In this document: in pieces, positions 9,420-18,010 of the stretch
Position numbering within the stretch: position 1 is the stretch's first letter
How the letters are laid out: the number at the start of each line of letters is the position of its first letter
Source of the DNA: Brevibacterium sp. XM4083
Lineage (GTDB): Bacteria > Actinomycetota > Actinomycetes > Actinomycetales > Brevibacteriaceae
Reading direction: 5' to 3'
Length of the DNA: 64,000 nucleotides
Assembly: GCF_006489205.2 (NCBI RefSeq)
Contig: NZ_VFYR02000004.1
Location: 186,001 to 250,000 of the forward strand
Program-made: the position numbers and the translations under genes
The notes under the pieces: model-generated
Told to the model about the DNA's origin: nothing
What the model saw: only the letters and a program-made list of their open reading frames with translations
The model's database searches: none

Positions 9420-10127
9420 ATGAAACGCGCACTGCCCGTCATCGCACTCGCCGCCGGACTCGCCCTCACCGGCTGCACCAGCGGCGGTTCGTCCGACTCC
9501 GCCGACTCCGGCTCCGGCTCGCAGCCGGCCGCTGAGGAGACCCAGCAGTCCACCCAGCTCGACGAGGCTGCTCTGAAGAACATCATCGACACCACCCAGT
9601 TCGACGGCAAGACGTTCAAGACGGTCGACACCAGCGCGATCTCGAGCGGAGAAGCCGCGAAGGCCCTCGAACAGGCCCAGTTCGAGCCCGCCGAGTGCAA
9701 GGACCTCGCGATGGCCGGACTCAACGCCGCGCAGGCGACGAACGGCACGACCGTTGCAGGTATTGCGTCCGACAACTCGATGTCAATCGGCCTCTCGAGC
9801 TTCCCTGACGAAGCAGCAGCTACCGAACAGCTCTCGACCTCAAGTGCAATCACCGAGAAGTGCAACGACGTGACCATGAATACGCAGGGCATGGAGATGC
9901 AGATGACGACAGAGGCATTTGACGCTTCTGTCCCCGGTGCCGATGAATCCACGGGCGTCCGAATCGCGTACAGCTTCGGTGACCAAGAGATGTCGTCGAA
10001 CGACGCCGTTTACGCGAGGGTTGGCAACACTGTTGCTTCGGCCGCAAATCTGTCCCCCAACGGTGACGAGCAGGACGCCGTCAAGGTGGCCGAGGAAGCC
10101 GTCAAGGCCGTCCAGGCCGCCGGCTGA
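9420..10127 (+). CDS. Secreted lipoprotein, unknown function (possible PknH-sensor-like domain)
   Basis: 235-residue predicted lipoprotein. From ATG 9420 there is a short basic start, a hydrophobic stretch and the lipobox LTGC, so Cys19 would be the lipidated residue. A Ser/Gly/Asp-rich linker follows, then a globular domain with two cysteines (in AECKD and TEKCN) that could pair. The pattern resembles the extracellular sensor domain found in mycobacterial PknH and Lpp-type lipoproteins, but that is only a visual resemblance. The upstream sequence AAAGGTCG is a modest ribosome site. The open frame extends further upstream but without a better start. Confidence 0.75.
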   Translation: MKRALPVIALAAGLALTGCTSGGSSDSADSGSGSQPAAEETQQSTQLDEAALKNIIDTTQFDGKTFKTVDTSAISSGEAAKALEQAQFEPAECKDLAMAGLNAAQATNGTTVAGIASDNSMSIGLSSFPDEAAATEQLSTSSAITEKCNDVTMNTQGMEMQMTTEAFDASVPGADESTGVRIAYSFGDQEMSSNDAVYARVGNTVASAANLSPNGDEQDAVKVAEEAVKAVQAAG

Positions 10128-10141
10128 CCTCTCCTGCTCGG

Positions 10142-10171
10142 GCCCCACAGATACTCCAGTCGCTGTGGGGC
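10142..10171. terminator. Stem-loop between convergent genes
   Basis: A 9-bp perfect stem (GCCCCACAG pairing with CTGTGGGGC) with a 12-base loop, just after the lipoprotein stop and before the 3' end of the convergent membrane protein gene. It is not followed by a strong T run on either strand, so termination efficiency is uncertain. Confidence 0.5.
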
Positions 10172-10206
10172 TCGGCGCTCAATCCTTCAGAAGCGTCGCT
10201 GAGGGG

Positions 10207-11175
10207 TCATTCATCCGAAACAAGGTTGGTGCTGTCCTGCGCCGGCAGCTCTGATCGCTTTGCGGCCCGCGGATCCTCCTGGAATCTCTGCATCAGATCG
10301 ATGATCTGGCCGGGTGCCACGACAGAGTTGCCTTCCTTCGACTTCGGCAGGCGCAATGCAATCAAGCGAGACGGTTCGGGCAACGTATCCTCCGCCAGAA
10401 TCAGATTATGGATGCTGCCGAGATACTCGTGGACTCGCTCGTCCTCAAACCAGGTGAAGCCAACATAGTCCTCTGACACCGCAAGCGGGTCAAAGCCCCA
10501 GTGGGCATATCGCCTGGCTCTTTCGTCGTCGAAGCGCGTGTCGGCCTTGAACCTTCGGACACGACTGCGGCGATATGCAACCAGGAAAACCACCAATGCG
10601 ACGAAAAACATCGTCGGCAGGGTGAACAGGATGACGAAGAGAATGACATCCGCAATCGTGCCTTCACCCCATCCATTGTTCGAGCTCACCTCGGTGAACG
10701 CGTATACAGATATCCACACCGATATGAATGCAATGAGCAGTGCCAGGAGCGCGGCGACGAGAAGAGGGATCTGCCTCAACTGCCCAGCTCTCGACTTGAA
10801 TCGTTTCACTTCTTCCGGAGGGACAGCCTGGCGCGCCCTTTCGACTTCCATGGACCACGCGGAAACCCACATCTCTTGCCTGACCTGAAAGACGTGCAGC
10901 AACCGTTCGGCGTCGGCCTTCCATTGAAAGTAAGCGCGACCATCGGCCGTCTGGCGCCACATAGACAGCTGATAGTGTCTCTCAGCCTCCGCCCGCTGAC
11001 GCTCGAGTTCGAGCTGCTCAGCCTGCATCGCCACCTGTCGGGACGAGTTCACCGCCGCGGCGACGTTTGCCACAGTATTGATCTTGTTGACGCGGTTGAT
11101 CTCTGCCAGCTGTTCGGCGCTCTCCTCCGACAACCGCTCGACGTTCTTCATAGCCTTGAAGTACTCGTTGGACAT
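10207..11175 (-). CDS. Two-TM membrane protein with N-terminal coiled coil, unknown function
   Basis: 322-residue protein that I do not recognise. Residues 1-130 are polar and rich in Glu, Gln, Arg and Ala, likely helical or coiled coil. Two strongly hydrophobic segments follow at about 137-162 and 182-208, then a basic patch (YRRSRVRRFK) and a cytoplasmic-type C-terminal domain of about 110 residues. ATG 11175 is chosen because GGAAG precedes it by 10 bases; an in-frame ATG at 11196 lacks such a site. The next gene upstream on this strand, 167 bp away, encodes a lipoprotein. Base composition in this block is less GC-rich than its surroundings, consistent with acquisition by transfer. Confidence 0.7.
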   Translation of the reverse strand: MSNEYFKAMKNVERLSEESAEQLAEINRVNKINTVANVAAAVNSSRQVAMQAEQLELERQRAEAERHYQLSMWRQTADGRAYFQWKADAERLLHVFQVRQEMWVSAWSMEVERARQAVPPEEVKRFKSRAGQLRQIPLLVAALLALLIAFISVWISVYAFTEVSSNNGWGEGTIADVILFVILFTLPTMFFVALVVFLVAYRRSRVRRFKADTRFDDERARRYAHWGFDPLAVSEDYVGFTWFEDERVHEYLGSIHNLILAEDTLPEPSRLIALRLPKSKEGNSVVAPGQIIDLMQRFQEDPRAAKRSELPAQDSTNLVSDE

Positions 11176-11342
11176 TTGCGCAATTCTTCCTTTCAAAGTC
11201 GAAATGTTTCATCACTCCACATTCGAGGAGAAGAGCTCGCGGTCAATTGAATTCTCATGCAACTGCCGACAATCAACTCGTCGGTCAGCTATCCCCACGA
11301 GGACTATCTTGACAGAGACCCGTCGCGCCTAGATATACATCT

Positions 11343-12203
11343 TTAAGCGTCACATCGAGCAATGTATTCCTCAAGTTCTTTATCATCATCATCACGTCTG
11401 AAATCCTCAACCGGCGCATAATCTCGCTCATCAAGCCCGACAAGCATCTTGAAGCCTTCGGAATGGTCACCCTCGCTGAAGTCAGGCGCTATCGGATCAC
11501 CCTTGACCGACGGACATACAGTTGCGTTGTAGACCTTAGTTCTCATACTCCATGCATAGTCGCCGGAAGTCGCCGCATAGGCAGGATCAACAGTGCTCAG
11601 CGAGATCCATCGTCCGATGACGATCAGTGTCTCCCGATCCCTGTCGTCCTTTACCCAGTAGGCGGTCCGGGTGAACAATGTGACAGTCACTCCCATACCA
11701 TCGGCAACTGGTTCGATATCTGCGTTCCACCCGTATGCAAACCGGGAGTCGTCCCCGATAACGAACGCTTTGTCGATCGGCTGCACGAATGCCAATGGCC
11801 AAGCGAATGTTTTGCTTTCGTCCTTTTTGTCCAGTTCCATCTGATCAGTCATGTAACCGCTCAGTTTCCCGGGGGCCTCAGACACGAGCTCTTCTGCCTG
11901 GCCTTCAAATTCTTCTTTGGAACCCGCCTGCTGAGCGGCGAGTTGCACGTTCATCAGATCCTTGACGTCACTACTCACCAACGACACCAGATCTCCGCTG
12001 AATGGCCCGATATTCTCAGCAAACGGCTCAATCGTCGCCTCGTTGAGAAGTGGCCAGGATTCAACGGACTTCACGACAGACTGCGGCACCAGCTCATCCT
12101 TTTGCGAAGGTGACTGCATCTGTTCTGGAGGGGCACTTGGTTCAGCGCAAGCTGAGAGGGTCAACGAGAGAGCGGCAACAGCGCAGAGAAGTGCTCTATG
12201 CAT
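11343..12203 (-). CDS. Lipoprotein, unknown function
   Basis: 286-residue predicted lipoprotein with the lipobox LSAC and lipidated Cys19 after a short hydrophobic signal. The mature part has a Pro/Gln/Ser linker, a charged middle region and several aromatic residues in a VTVTLFTRTAYWVKDDRDRE stretch; the tail is acidic (RRDDDDKELEEY). There is no recognised family. Codon use includes more A/T-ending codons than the neighbouring men genes, and the sequences on both sides are AT-richer than the rest of the window. It may form a transferred pair with the two-TM protein downstream. Confidence 0.7.
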   Translation of the reverse strand: MHRALLCAVAALSLTLSACAEPSAPPEQMQSPSQKDELVPQSVVKSVESWPLLNEATIEPFAENIGPFSGDLVSLVSSDVKDLMNVQLAAQQAGSKEEFEGQAEELVSEAPGKLSGYMTDQMELDKKDESKTFAWPLAFVQPIDKAFVIGDDSRFAYGWNADIEPVADGMGVTVTLFTRTAYWVKDDRDRETLIVIGRWISLSTVDPAYAATSGDYAWSMRTKVYNATVCPSVKGDPIAPDFSEGDHSEGFKMLVGLDERDYAPVEDFRRDDDDKELEEYIARCDA

Positions 12204-12499
12204 TCAAGAATCCTAAGTACAGTCGGGATGACCTGCGACGACGATCGCATTCATTACTTCTTTAGTCTTCCGGACCGCCGATTCAGAGTCACACCACTGA
12301 AAACTGATGTAATGAAATTGTTACAATTAGCTACTCCGTCGCCCTTCAAATCAAACATTCATCCCACCGCAATGAAAGTGCTTCCACGTCGGCACAGTCA
12401 TTCCACGGCTGTCATATTCACCAGCTGATCGACGTGCCGTTTCAACGCGGAGGCCATTCGCCAGTGCCCAGGGTCAGTGACTCTGCCAGTGCCTGAGTG
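12204..12499. other. Relatively AT-rich intergenic region
   Basis: Non-coding on both strands as far as I can see. It must hold the promoter of the lipoprotein gene to the left. Composition is close to balanced between AT and GC, in strong contrast to the surrounding high-GC genes, and it includes stretches such as TGTAATGAAATTGTTACAATT at 12308-12328 with an imperfect dyad (TGTAA...TTACA). No transposase, tRNA or direct-repeat boundary was found. Confidence 0.5.
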
Positions 12500-13591
12500 C
12501 TAGTCAATGACCGCACGCAGGACGTCCCAGCACTCCTGAGCTCGGGCCGCCCACCACGCCGATCGCCCCGGATCCGCAGCCAACGCCTCAAGGCGCTGCG
12601 GATCCGGGGCGATTCGCGTCACCGGGATCCGCCCGTCGACGGGTACCAGCCCGCCTGCGACGACATCGGTGGCGAAGAGGCGCGCTGTCCCCAGCCCGCA
12701 GGCGGGATGCTCACCGAGGATGCTCCTGCTCGTCTGCGTGCGCGGCAGCCGGGCGGCGAGTTCGGCCCCGGCGGCCAATCCGACCGAGGATTCGAGCGCC
12801 GACGACACGACGGCCGGCAGCCCCGACCGTTCGACGATCTCCGCAGCCGCGGCGACCCCGCCGAGCGGTTGGACCTTGACGATGACGATCTCGGCCGCCC
12901 CGAGTGCCGCGACCCGCAGCGGGTCCTCGGCTTTGCGGATCGACTCGTCGGCCGCCAACCGCACCGGCAGTCCCCGGTCGGCGAGCCGCTCCCGCAACCG
13001 GGCGAGGTCCTCGACCCCGGGGACGGGCTGTTCGAAGTACTGAAGATCGAACTCCGCGAACGCCTCGCTCGCCTCGACCGCCTCGGCGAGGGAGTACTTC
13101 GCATTCGCATCGAGCCGAAGCACCACCTCGGGGAAGAGACGTCGCAGCTCGCGCAGCCGTGCGAGATCCTCCGGCAGTGAGGCGAGACCGTGCTCGGCGA
13201 CCTTCGCCTTGACCGTGCTCACGGTCCCATAGCGGGCGAGGATCGCCTCGACCTCATCGACACCGGCCGCCGGCAGGGTGGCATTGACCTCGACGAACGC
13301 AGGCTCATCGGCAGGGCTATCGGGAACATCGCCGCGAGCACCGTGAATCGGTTCCCGCCCCGGCACCGGGAGTCCGGCGAACTCGAGGGCCGCCTGCAAC
13401 CAGCGGGAGGATTCGCGAGCGTCGTATTCGACGAACGGGGAGAACTCCGCCCAACCCGCAGGGCCTTCGAAGAGAAGGATCTCGCGCTCGGTGATGCCCC
13501 GGAAGCGCGTGACCATCGGCAGCCGCAGGACATGGACCCGGGGCACGAGGTCGGCGAAGGAGACGGGGAGATCACGGGCGGAGACGACCAT
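12500..13591 (-). CDS. menC: o-Succinylbenzoate synthase
   Basis: Enolase-superfamily dehydratase that converts SHCHC to o-succinylbenzoate, 363 residues from ATG 13591 (a GTG two codons upstream is also in frame). The barrel shows the catalytic KAK motif with Lys128 and Lys130, metal ligands Asp161 (in RLDAN), Glu187 (in FEQP) and Asp215 (in AADES), and the opposing lysine 239 in IVKVQPLGG. These are the expected residues for an OSBS/muconate-lactonizing-like fold. It is divergent from menB with 62 bp between starts. Enzymes of this subgroup can also act as N-acylamino acid racemases, but the position settles the role. Confidence 0.94.
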   Translation of the reverse strand: MVVSARDLPVSFADLVPRVHVLRLPMVTRFRGITEREILLFEGPAGWAEFSPFVEYDARESSRWLQAALEFAGLPVPGREPIHGARGDVPDSPADEPAFVEVNATLPAAGVDEVEAILARYGTVSTVKAKVAEHGLASLPEDLARLRELRRLFPEVVLRLDANAKYSLAEAVEASEAFAEFDLQYFEQPVPGVEDLARLRERLADRGLPVRLAADESIRKAEDPLRVAALGAAEIVIVKVQPLGGVAAAAEIVERSGLPAVVSSALESSVGLAAGAELAARLPRTQTSRSILGEHPACGLGTARLFATDVVAGGLVPVDGRIPVTRIAPDPQRLEALAADPGRSAWWAARAQECWDVLRAVID

Positions 13592-13653
13592 GGGCACACC
13601 CTACCCGGACGGCAGCTCCGAGCGATGCCTGCCGCCGCGTTAGGCTTGAGGTC

Positions 13654-14571
13654 ATGACCGTCTCTGACATCTTCGATCCCACCCGGTGGCGCGAGGTCTC
13701 CGGCTTCGACTTCACCGACATCACCTACCACCGGGCGATCGACGCGGACGGCCAGGACATCGGCGCCGTCCGCATCGCCTTCGACCGGCCCGAGGTCCGC
13801 AACGCCTTCCGCCCCCACACCGTCGACGAGCTCTACCGGGCCCTCGACCACGCCCGCCAGACCCCGGACGTCGGCGCCGTCCTCCTCACCGGCAACGGCC
13901 CGAGTCAGAAGGACGGCGGCTGGGCGTTCTGCTCCGGCGGCGACCAGCGCATCCGCGGCCGCTCCGGCTACCAGTACGCCGAGGGCGAGACCCGCGAGAC
14001 CGTCGACCCGGCCCGTGCCGGACGCCTCCACATCCTCGAGGTCCAGCGCCTCATCCGCACGATGCCCAAGGTCGTCATCGCCGTCGTCCCCGGGTGGGCC
14101 GCCGGCGGCGGGCACAGCCTCCACGTCGTGTGCGACATGACGATCGCCTCACGCGAGCATGCGAAGTTCAAGCAGACCGACGCCGACGTCGGATCCTACG
14201 ATGCCGGCTACGGCTCGGCCTACCTCGCGAAGATGGTCGGGCAGAAGAAGGCGCGCGAGATCTTCTTCCTCGGCCGCACCTACTCGGCCCAGGAGATGGC
14301 CGATATGGGCGCGGTCAACGAGGTCGTCGACCATGCCGAGCTCGAGACCGCGGCACTGGACATGGCCAACGAGATCCTCGGCAAGTCCCCGAACGCGCAG
14401 CGGATGCTCAAGTTCGCCTTCAACCTCGTCGATGACGGCCTCATGGGCCAGCAGGTCTTCGCCGGTGAGGCTACGCGCCTGGGCTACATGACCGACGAAG
14501 CCGTCGAAGGCCGGGACGCCTTCCTCGAGAAGCGCGACCCCGACTGGTCGTCCTACCCCTGGTACTACTGA
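13654..14571 (+). CDS. menB: 1,4-Dihydroxy-2-naphthoyl-CoA synthase
   Basis: Crotonase-fold enzyme that cyclises o-succinylbenzoyl-CoA (305 residues). MenB hallmarks are clear: a CSGGDQ segment, the oxyanion-hole region VVPGWAAGGGHSLHVVCD, the DADVGSYDAGYGSAYLAKMVG stretch with its essential Asp and Tyr, and the C-terminal YMTDEAVEGRDAFLEKR motif ending in WYY. Length is normal for the actinobacterial form. menE follows after 10 bp on the same strand, so the two are almost certainly co-transcribed. Confidence 0.97.
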   Translation: MTVSDIFDPTRWREVSGFDFTDITYHRAIDADGQDIGAVRIAFDRPEVRNAFRPHTVDELYRALDHARQTPDVGAVLLTGNGPSQKDGGWAFCSGGDQRIRGRSGYQYAEGETRETVDPARAGRLHILEVQRLIRTMPKVVIAVVPGWAAGGGHSLHVVCDMTIASREHAKFKQTDADVGSYDAGYGSAYLAKMVGQKKAREIFFLGRTYSAQEMADMGAVNEVVDHAELETAALDMANEILGKSPNAQRMLKFAFNLVDDGLMGQQVFAGEATRLGYMTDEAVEGRDAFLEKRDPDWSSYPWYY

Positions 14572-14581
14572 GCCGCTGCCG

Positions 14582-15784
14582 ATGACCCCGCTCGACCTTC
14601 CGGACGCGATCAACCGGGCCCTGGCCGGGGAGTCGATCCTCATCCTCCCGCAGGCCCGGACCGGTGCCGTCACCGAGGTGGCCCCTGACCGCTGGTTGAG
14701 CCCCGGTGACGCCCCCGCGCTCATCCTCTTCACCTCGGGGTCGACGGGGGCGGCGAAGGCCGTCGCGCTCTCCGCTCACGCCCTGACCGCCTCGGCGCGG
14801 GCCACCGAACGATTCCTCTCCGGACCCGGCCGCTGGCACCTCACGCTGCCGGTCAACCACATCGCCGGCTTCCAGGTCGAACTCCGCGCCCGACTGGCCG
14901 GAGAGGATCCGGTGCGCGCAGCTGCGGGCCCGTTCACCGCACAAGCCTTCGCCGCGGAGGTCGCCGAGCTCGTCGCCCGGGGTGACGACCGCCCCCGCTA
15001 CACCTCCCTCGTGCCCACGCAGCTGCACCGGGTCCTCGCCGACCCGGCCGCCACCTCGGCGGCGGCGACGTTCACGGCCATCCTCCTCGGCGGCTCCGCG
15101 ATCTCTCCTGCCCTCCTCGACGCGGCAGCGGCCGCGGACCTGCGGATCGTGCGGACGTACGGGATGTCGGAGACCGCGGGCGGCTGCGTCTACGACGGCG
15201 TCGCCTTCGACGGGGTCACCGTGACGATCACCGAGGCGGGCACGATCGACCTCACCGGACCCGTCGTCGCCGACGCCTACGTCGACGTCACAGCGGACGG
15301 GACCATCGTCCCCCGCGACTCCCTCGCCCTGACCGGCCCGGTGGGCGGGCGGACGATCCACACGAGTGATCTCGGGCACCTCGACGACGGTGTGCTCAGC
15401 GTCCTCGGCCGGGTCGACGACGTCATCGTCTCCGGTGGGGAGAACGTCTCCCCGCACGCGCTCGAGACGGCACTGCTGCCGGTGTGGCAGCCCCACGGAG
15501 TCGCCGAGGTGCTCGTCACCGCGGTCGCGGACGCGGAGTGGGGGCGGCGCATCGTCGCCCTCGTCCGCCTCGCCGACGACACTGCCGGTGCCGGGCAGCT
15601 GCGCGGCCTGTCCCCGACCGAACGCGGCCGGCGGCTGCGCGCCCTGGCGCCCGCCGAGGCGGGGACGATGCTTCCCCGCGAGGTCATCGTCGTCGACGAG
15701 ATCCCGGCTCGCTCGATCGGCAAACCCGACCGCCGGAGGGCCGCCGAGGTGGCCGAAAGCCTGCTTGCCCGACCCCATAGTTGA
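14582..15784 (+). CDS. menE: o-Succinylbenzoate-CoA ligase
   Basis: Adenylate-forming enzyme that activates o-succinylbenzoate as its CoA thioester. At 400 residues it is a short member of the ANL superfamily, as is usual for actinobacterial MenE. The P-loop-like motif LFTSGSTGAAKA lies at about residues 48-59, TYGMSETAGG around 196-205, the hinge DVIVSGGENVS near 280, and a C-terminal catalytic lysine in the RSIGKPDRR segment. It lies between menB and menA on the plus strand. Confidence 0.94.
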   Translation: MTPLDLPDAINRALAGESILILPQARTGAVTEVAPDRWLSPGDAPALILFTSGSTGAAKAVALSAHALTASARATERFLSGPGRWHLTLPVNHIAGFQVELRARLAGEDPVRAAAGPFTAQAFAAEVAELVARGDDRPRYTSLVPTQLHRVLADPAATSAAATFTAILLGGSAISPALLDAAAAADLRIVRTYGMSETAGGCVYDGVAFDGVTVTITEAGTIDLTGPVVADAYVDVTADGTIVPRDSLALTGPVGGRTIHTSDLGHLDDGVLSVLGRVDDVIVSGGENVSPHALETALLPVWQPHGVAEVLVTAVADAEWGRRIVALVRLADDTAGAGQLRGLSPTERGRRLRALAPAEAGTMLPREVIVVDEIPARSIGKPDRRRAAEVAESLLARPHS

Positions 15785-15854
15785 ATTTCGCATCAAATGA
15801 TCTCTCGGTAATATGAGACGGTTCACCGAATCGCTAGGAAGGCACTCGACCCCT

Positions 15855-16787
15855 ATGGCAACTGCCGCGCAATGGATCTCCGGAGCGCGACTGCGGACGC
15901 TGCCGCTCGCCGTCGCCCCCGTGCTCATCGGCACCGGAGCGGCGATCGGCTCGGTCGGGGGCTTTACCTCGTTCATCATCGGCGACTATTCGACGAGCGG
16001 TCCCGACGTGTCGCTGTCCTCGATCCTCTTCAAGGGCCTCCTCGCCCTCATCGTCTCGCTCTGCCTGCAGATCGGCTCGAACTTCGCCAACGACTACTCC
16101 GACGGGATCCGCGGCACCGACGATGTGCGCGTCGGTCCTGTGCGGCTGACCGCGACCGGGCTGGCGGAGCCGGCGACGGTCAAGCGGGCCGCGTTCCTCT
16201 GCTTCGGCATCGCCGGGCTCGTCGGCATCGCCCTCGTCCTCATCTCCCAGGCCTGGTGGTTCCTCATCGTCGGCGCCGCCGCGGTAGCCGCGGCGTGGTT
16301 CTACACCGGCGGGAAGCGCCCGTACGGGTACATGGGCCTCGGCGAGGTGTTCGTCTTCATCTTCTTCGGGCTCGTCGCCACGCTCGGGACGATGTGGATG
16401 CAGGTGGGGACGCTGAGCCTGAGCGGATGGGCCGGCGCCGTGTCGATGGGGCTGCTCGCCTCGGCGGTGCTCATGGTCAACAACCTCCGTGACATCCCCA
16501 CCGACACCGAGGCGGGCAAGATCACCCTGGCCGTGCGCCTCGGCGACCAGCGGGCGCGGGTCGCCTACGCCGTGCTCGTCCTCGCACCGTTCGCGCTGCT
16601 GGCGCTCGCGATCCTCGACGGGCATCCGGCTGCGGCGCTGGCGATCCTCGCGCTCGTGCCCGCGCTCTCACCGCTGAAGACGGTGCTGGGAGGCACGACG
16701 GGTGCCGGTCTCATTCCGACGATCAAGTCGACGGGACTGACGGCGCTGTGCTTCGCCGCGCTCATGGCGCTCGGGTTGGCGCTGTAG
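15855..16787 (+). CDS. menA: 1,4-Dihydroxy-2-naphthoate polyprenyltransferase
   Basis: Integral membrane UbiA-family prenyltransferase that attaches the polyprenyl chain to DHNA (310 residues). The first conserved Asp-rich motif is visible as NFANDYSDGIRGTDD, and the second around NNLRDIPTDTEAGK. About eight or nine hydrophobic segments are present. ATG 15855 is chosen because AGGAAGG stands about 11 bases upstream; the open frame extends to 15813 without a better signal. It ends the menB-menE-menA unit and is followed by a strong palindromic terminator. Confidence 0.95.
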   Translation: MATAAQWISGARLRTLPLAVAPVLIGTGAAIGSVGGFTSFIIGDYSTSGPDVSLSSILFKGLLALIVSLCLQIGSNFANDYSDGIRGTDDVRVGPVRLTATGLAEPATVKRAAFLCFGIAGLVGIALVLISQAWWFLIVGAAAVAAAWFYTGGKRPYGYMGLGEVFVFIFFGLVATLGTMWMQVGTLSLSGWAGAVSMGLLASAVLMVNNLRDIPTDTEAGKITLAVRLGDQRARVAYAVLVLAPFALLALAILDGHPAAALAILALVPALSPLKTVLGGTTGAGLIPTIKSTGLTALCFAALMALGLAL

Positions 16788-16802
16788 CTCGAGGTCTGCC
16801 CC

Positions 16803-16850
16803 CAACGCAGTCGGCCGGTGTCCCCGCGGGGACACCGGCCGACTGCGTTG
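16803..16850. terminator. Perfect 48-bp palindrome, bidirectional terminator
   Basis: A perfect inverted repeat with 24-base arms and no central loop beyond the CCCCGCGGGG core. It lies between the convergent menA and DUF4229 genes and reads the same on both strands, so it can act as a factor-independent-like terminator in both directions, although a T tract is short or absent. Confidence 0.8.
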
Positions 16851-16858
16851 GATGAGGA

Positions 16859-17419
16859 TCAGCGCCGTTTGGCGTCGGGAGCCTCGGCATCGGTCGTGCG
16901 GTCGGGGGTCGGCGCTTCGGTCGAGCCTGCGGCGGTCTGGGGCTCGGTGGTAGTCCCTGACTCTGCGGGACGCTGGGTCTCGGCGGGGTTCTGGGTCTCA
17001 GCCTTCGCCTTGGCGGTCTCAGCCGAGGAGCCAACTGCGGACTTCTTCGACGATTCCGTCGGCTTCGTCGCCGGTCCAGCCGCCTCGGCGTCCTGGGCGG
17101 AGACAGTGTCCTGGGCGGAGACAGTGTCCTGGGCGGAGACAGTGTCCTGGGCGGAGACGTTCTCGTCGACGAGGGTGTCCTCGAACGACTCGTCCTGGCC
17201 CTTGCGCTTCTTCGTCTTCGCGCGCTTGGCCAGCCGGTTCTCGATGTCGCCTGCGACCTTCGCCCGCATTCCGCCGAGCACAAGGTAGCTGATGAGCGCG
17301 CCGATGAAGATCGCCGCGACGGCCATGACGAGTGTGAACCCGAGGAAGGGTTGGAGAACGAGCCCGACGGCGACGATGATTCCCAGCCGGGCGAGGGTGT
17401 AGATCCAGAAGCTGCGCAT
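16859..17419 (-). CDS. DUF4229-like membrane protein with repeat-rich tail
   Basis: 186-residue protein. Two hydrophobic segments occupy about residues 7-27 and 29-50, followed by a GGMRAKVAGDIENRLAKR stretch characteristic of the actinobacterial DUF4229 group. The remaining two thirds is disordered, Glu/Thr/Ala-rich and contains four VSAQD units encoded by near-identical 18-bp repeats. Function is unknown; the family often lies next to menaquinone genes, and here it is just beyond menA, on the opposite strand. Confidence 0.8.
   Translation of the reverse strand: MRSFWIYTLARLGIIVAVGLVLQPFLGFTLVMAVAAIFIGALISYLVLGGMRAKVAGDIENRLAKRAKTKKRKGQDESFEDTLVDENVSAQDTVSAQDTVSAQDTVSAQDAEAAGPATKPTESSKKSAVGSSAETAKAKAETQNPAETQRPAESGTTTEPQTAAGSTEAPTPDRTTDAEAPDAKRR
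17095..17160 (-). repeat. 18-bp coding tandem repeat
   Basis: Between three and four copies of an 18-base unit (plus-strand core GTGTCCTGGGCGGAGACA) encode consecutive VSAQDT residues in the DUF4229-like protein. The copies are essentially identical, which suggests recent slippage and possible copy-number variation between strains. Confidence 0.85.
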
Positions 17420-17575
17420 TGCACCTATTCTAGTCGGGACTGTCTGCGTGGATTCTCAGAACTCGGGCCGGGATCGGCGACGAGGGCGAGACGCGACGAA
17501 AGGGCAACACTGCCTGTCGAAACCGGTCGCCCTGCGACTGAGCTGGTCTTCAGGTTAGTCGACTATCCTTGATGC

Positions 17576-18010
17576 ATGGCTCGAGTACTCATTGCCGGGA
17601 TAGTCCTAGCGGCAGCGATCACACTGTACGGACTCTTCGACTGTCTGCTGCGCGATCGGAGTCTCGTCCGAGTCCTGCCCAAGCCTGTCTGGGCGCTCAT
17701 CATCCTCCTCATTCCGATCATCGGCTTCGTCCTCTGGTACATCTTCGGACGCGGTTCCGAGGCCAAGCCCGACCCGTCACCGAGGCGCAGCGGCCCGACC
17801 GCTCCCGACGACGATGAGGACTACCTCCGCCAGGTCGACCGCGAGGTCAAGCTCGGCAAGCATCGTCCGCGGGACGACGAACCCACGGACTCCGAGACCC
17901 CTCCCCCGGGTGACACCCTCGATCCCGAGGACCGCCCCGATGACCAGGAGTCCGGCGACGAGCACGGCTCGGAAGGCAGCAAGGGCGAGGGCCGCGGCCA
18001 CTCGAACTGA
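17576..18010 (+). CDS. PLDc_N-domain membrane protein
   Basis: 144-residue protein with a phospholipase-D-nuclease N-terminal (PLDc_N) type membrane module: two hydrophobic segments at about 2-22 and 37-57 flanking a short loop, with the family-like ending PIIGFVLWYIFGRG. The C-terminal 80 residues are acidic and disordered, ending in Ser/Glu/Gly-rich sequence. No nuclease domain is present. It is divergent from the DUF4229-like gene with 156 bp between starts; that spacer contains the small palindrome TAGTCGACTA at 17556-17565. Function is unknown. Confidence 0.8.
   Translation: MARVLIAGIVLAAAITLYGLFDCLLRDRSLVRVLPKPVWALIILLIPIIGFVLWYIFGRGSEAKPDPSPRRSGPTAPDDDEDYLRQVDREVKLGKHRPRDDEPTDSETPPPGDTLDPEDRPDDQESGDEHGSEGSKGEGRGHSN

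Noticed and set aside
10200..12430. Integrated mobile element (transposase, integrase, att sites) in the less GC-rich block
   Set aside because: No recombinase gene, tRNA target or flanking direct repeat was visible; only composition suggests transfer.
14471..15979. Long minus-strand open frame opposite menE
   Set aside because: Antisense shadow with no family features; menE motifs are unmistakable on the plus strand.
17095..17160. Regular short repeats considered as a CRISPR array
   Set aside because: The repeats are contiguous 18-bp coding units without spacers, and no cas gene is present.
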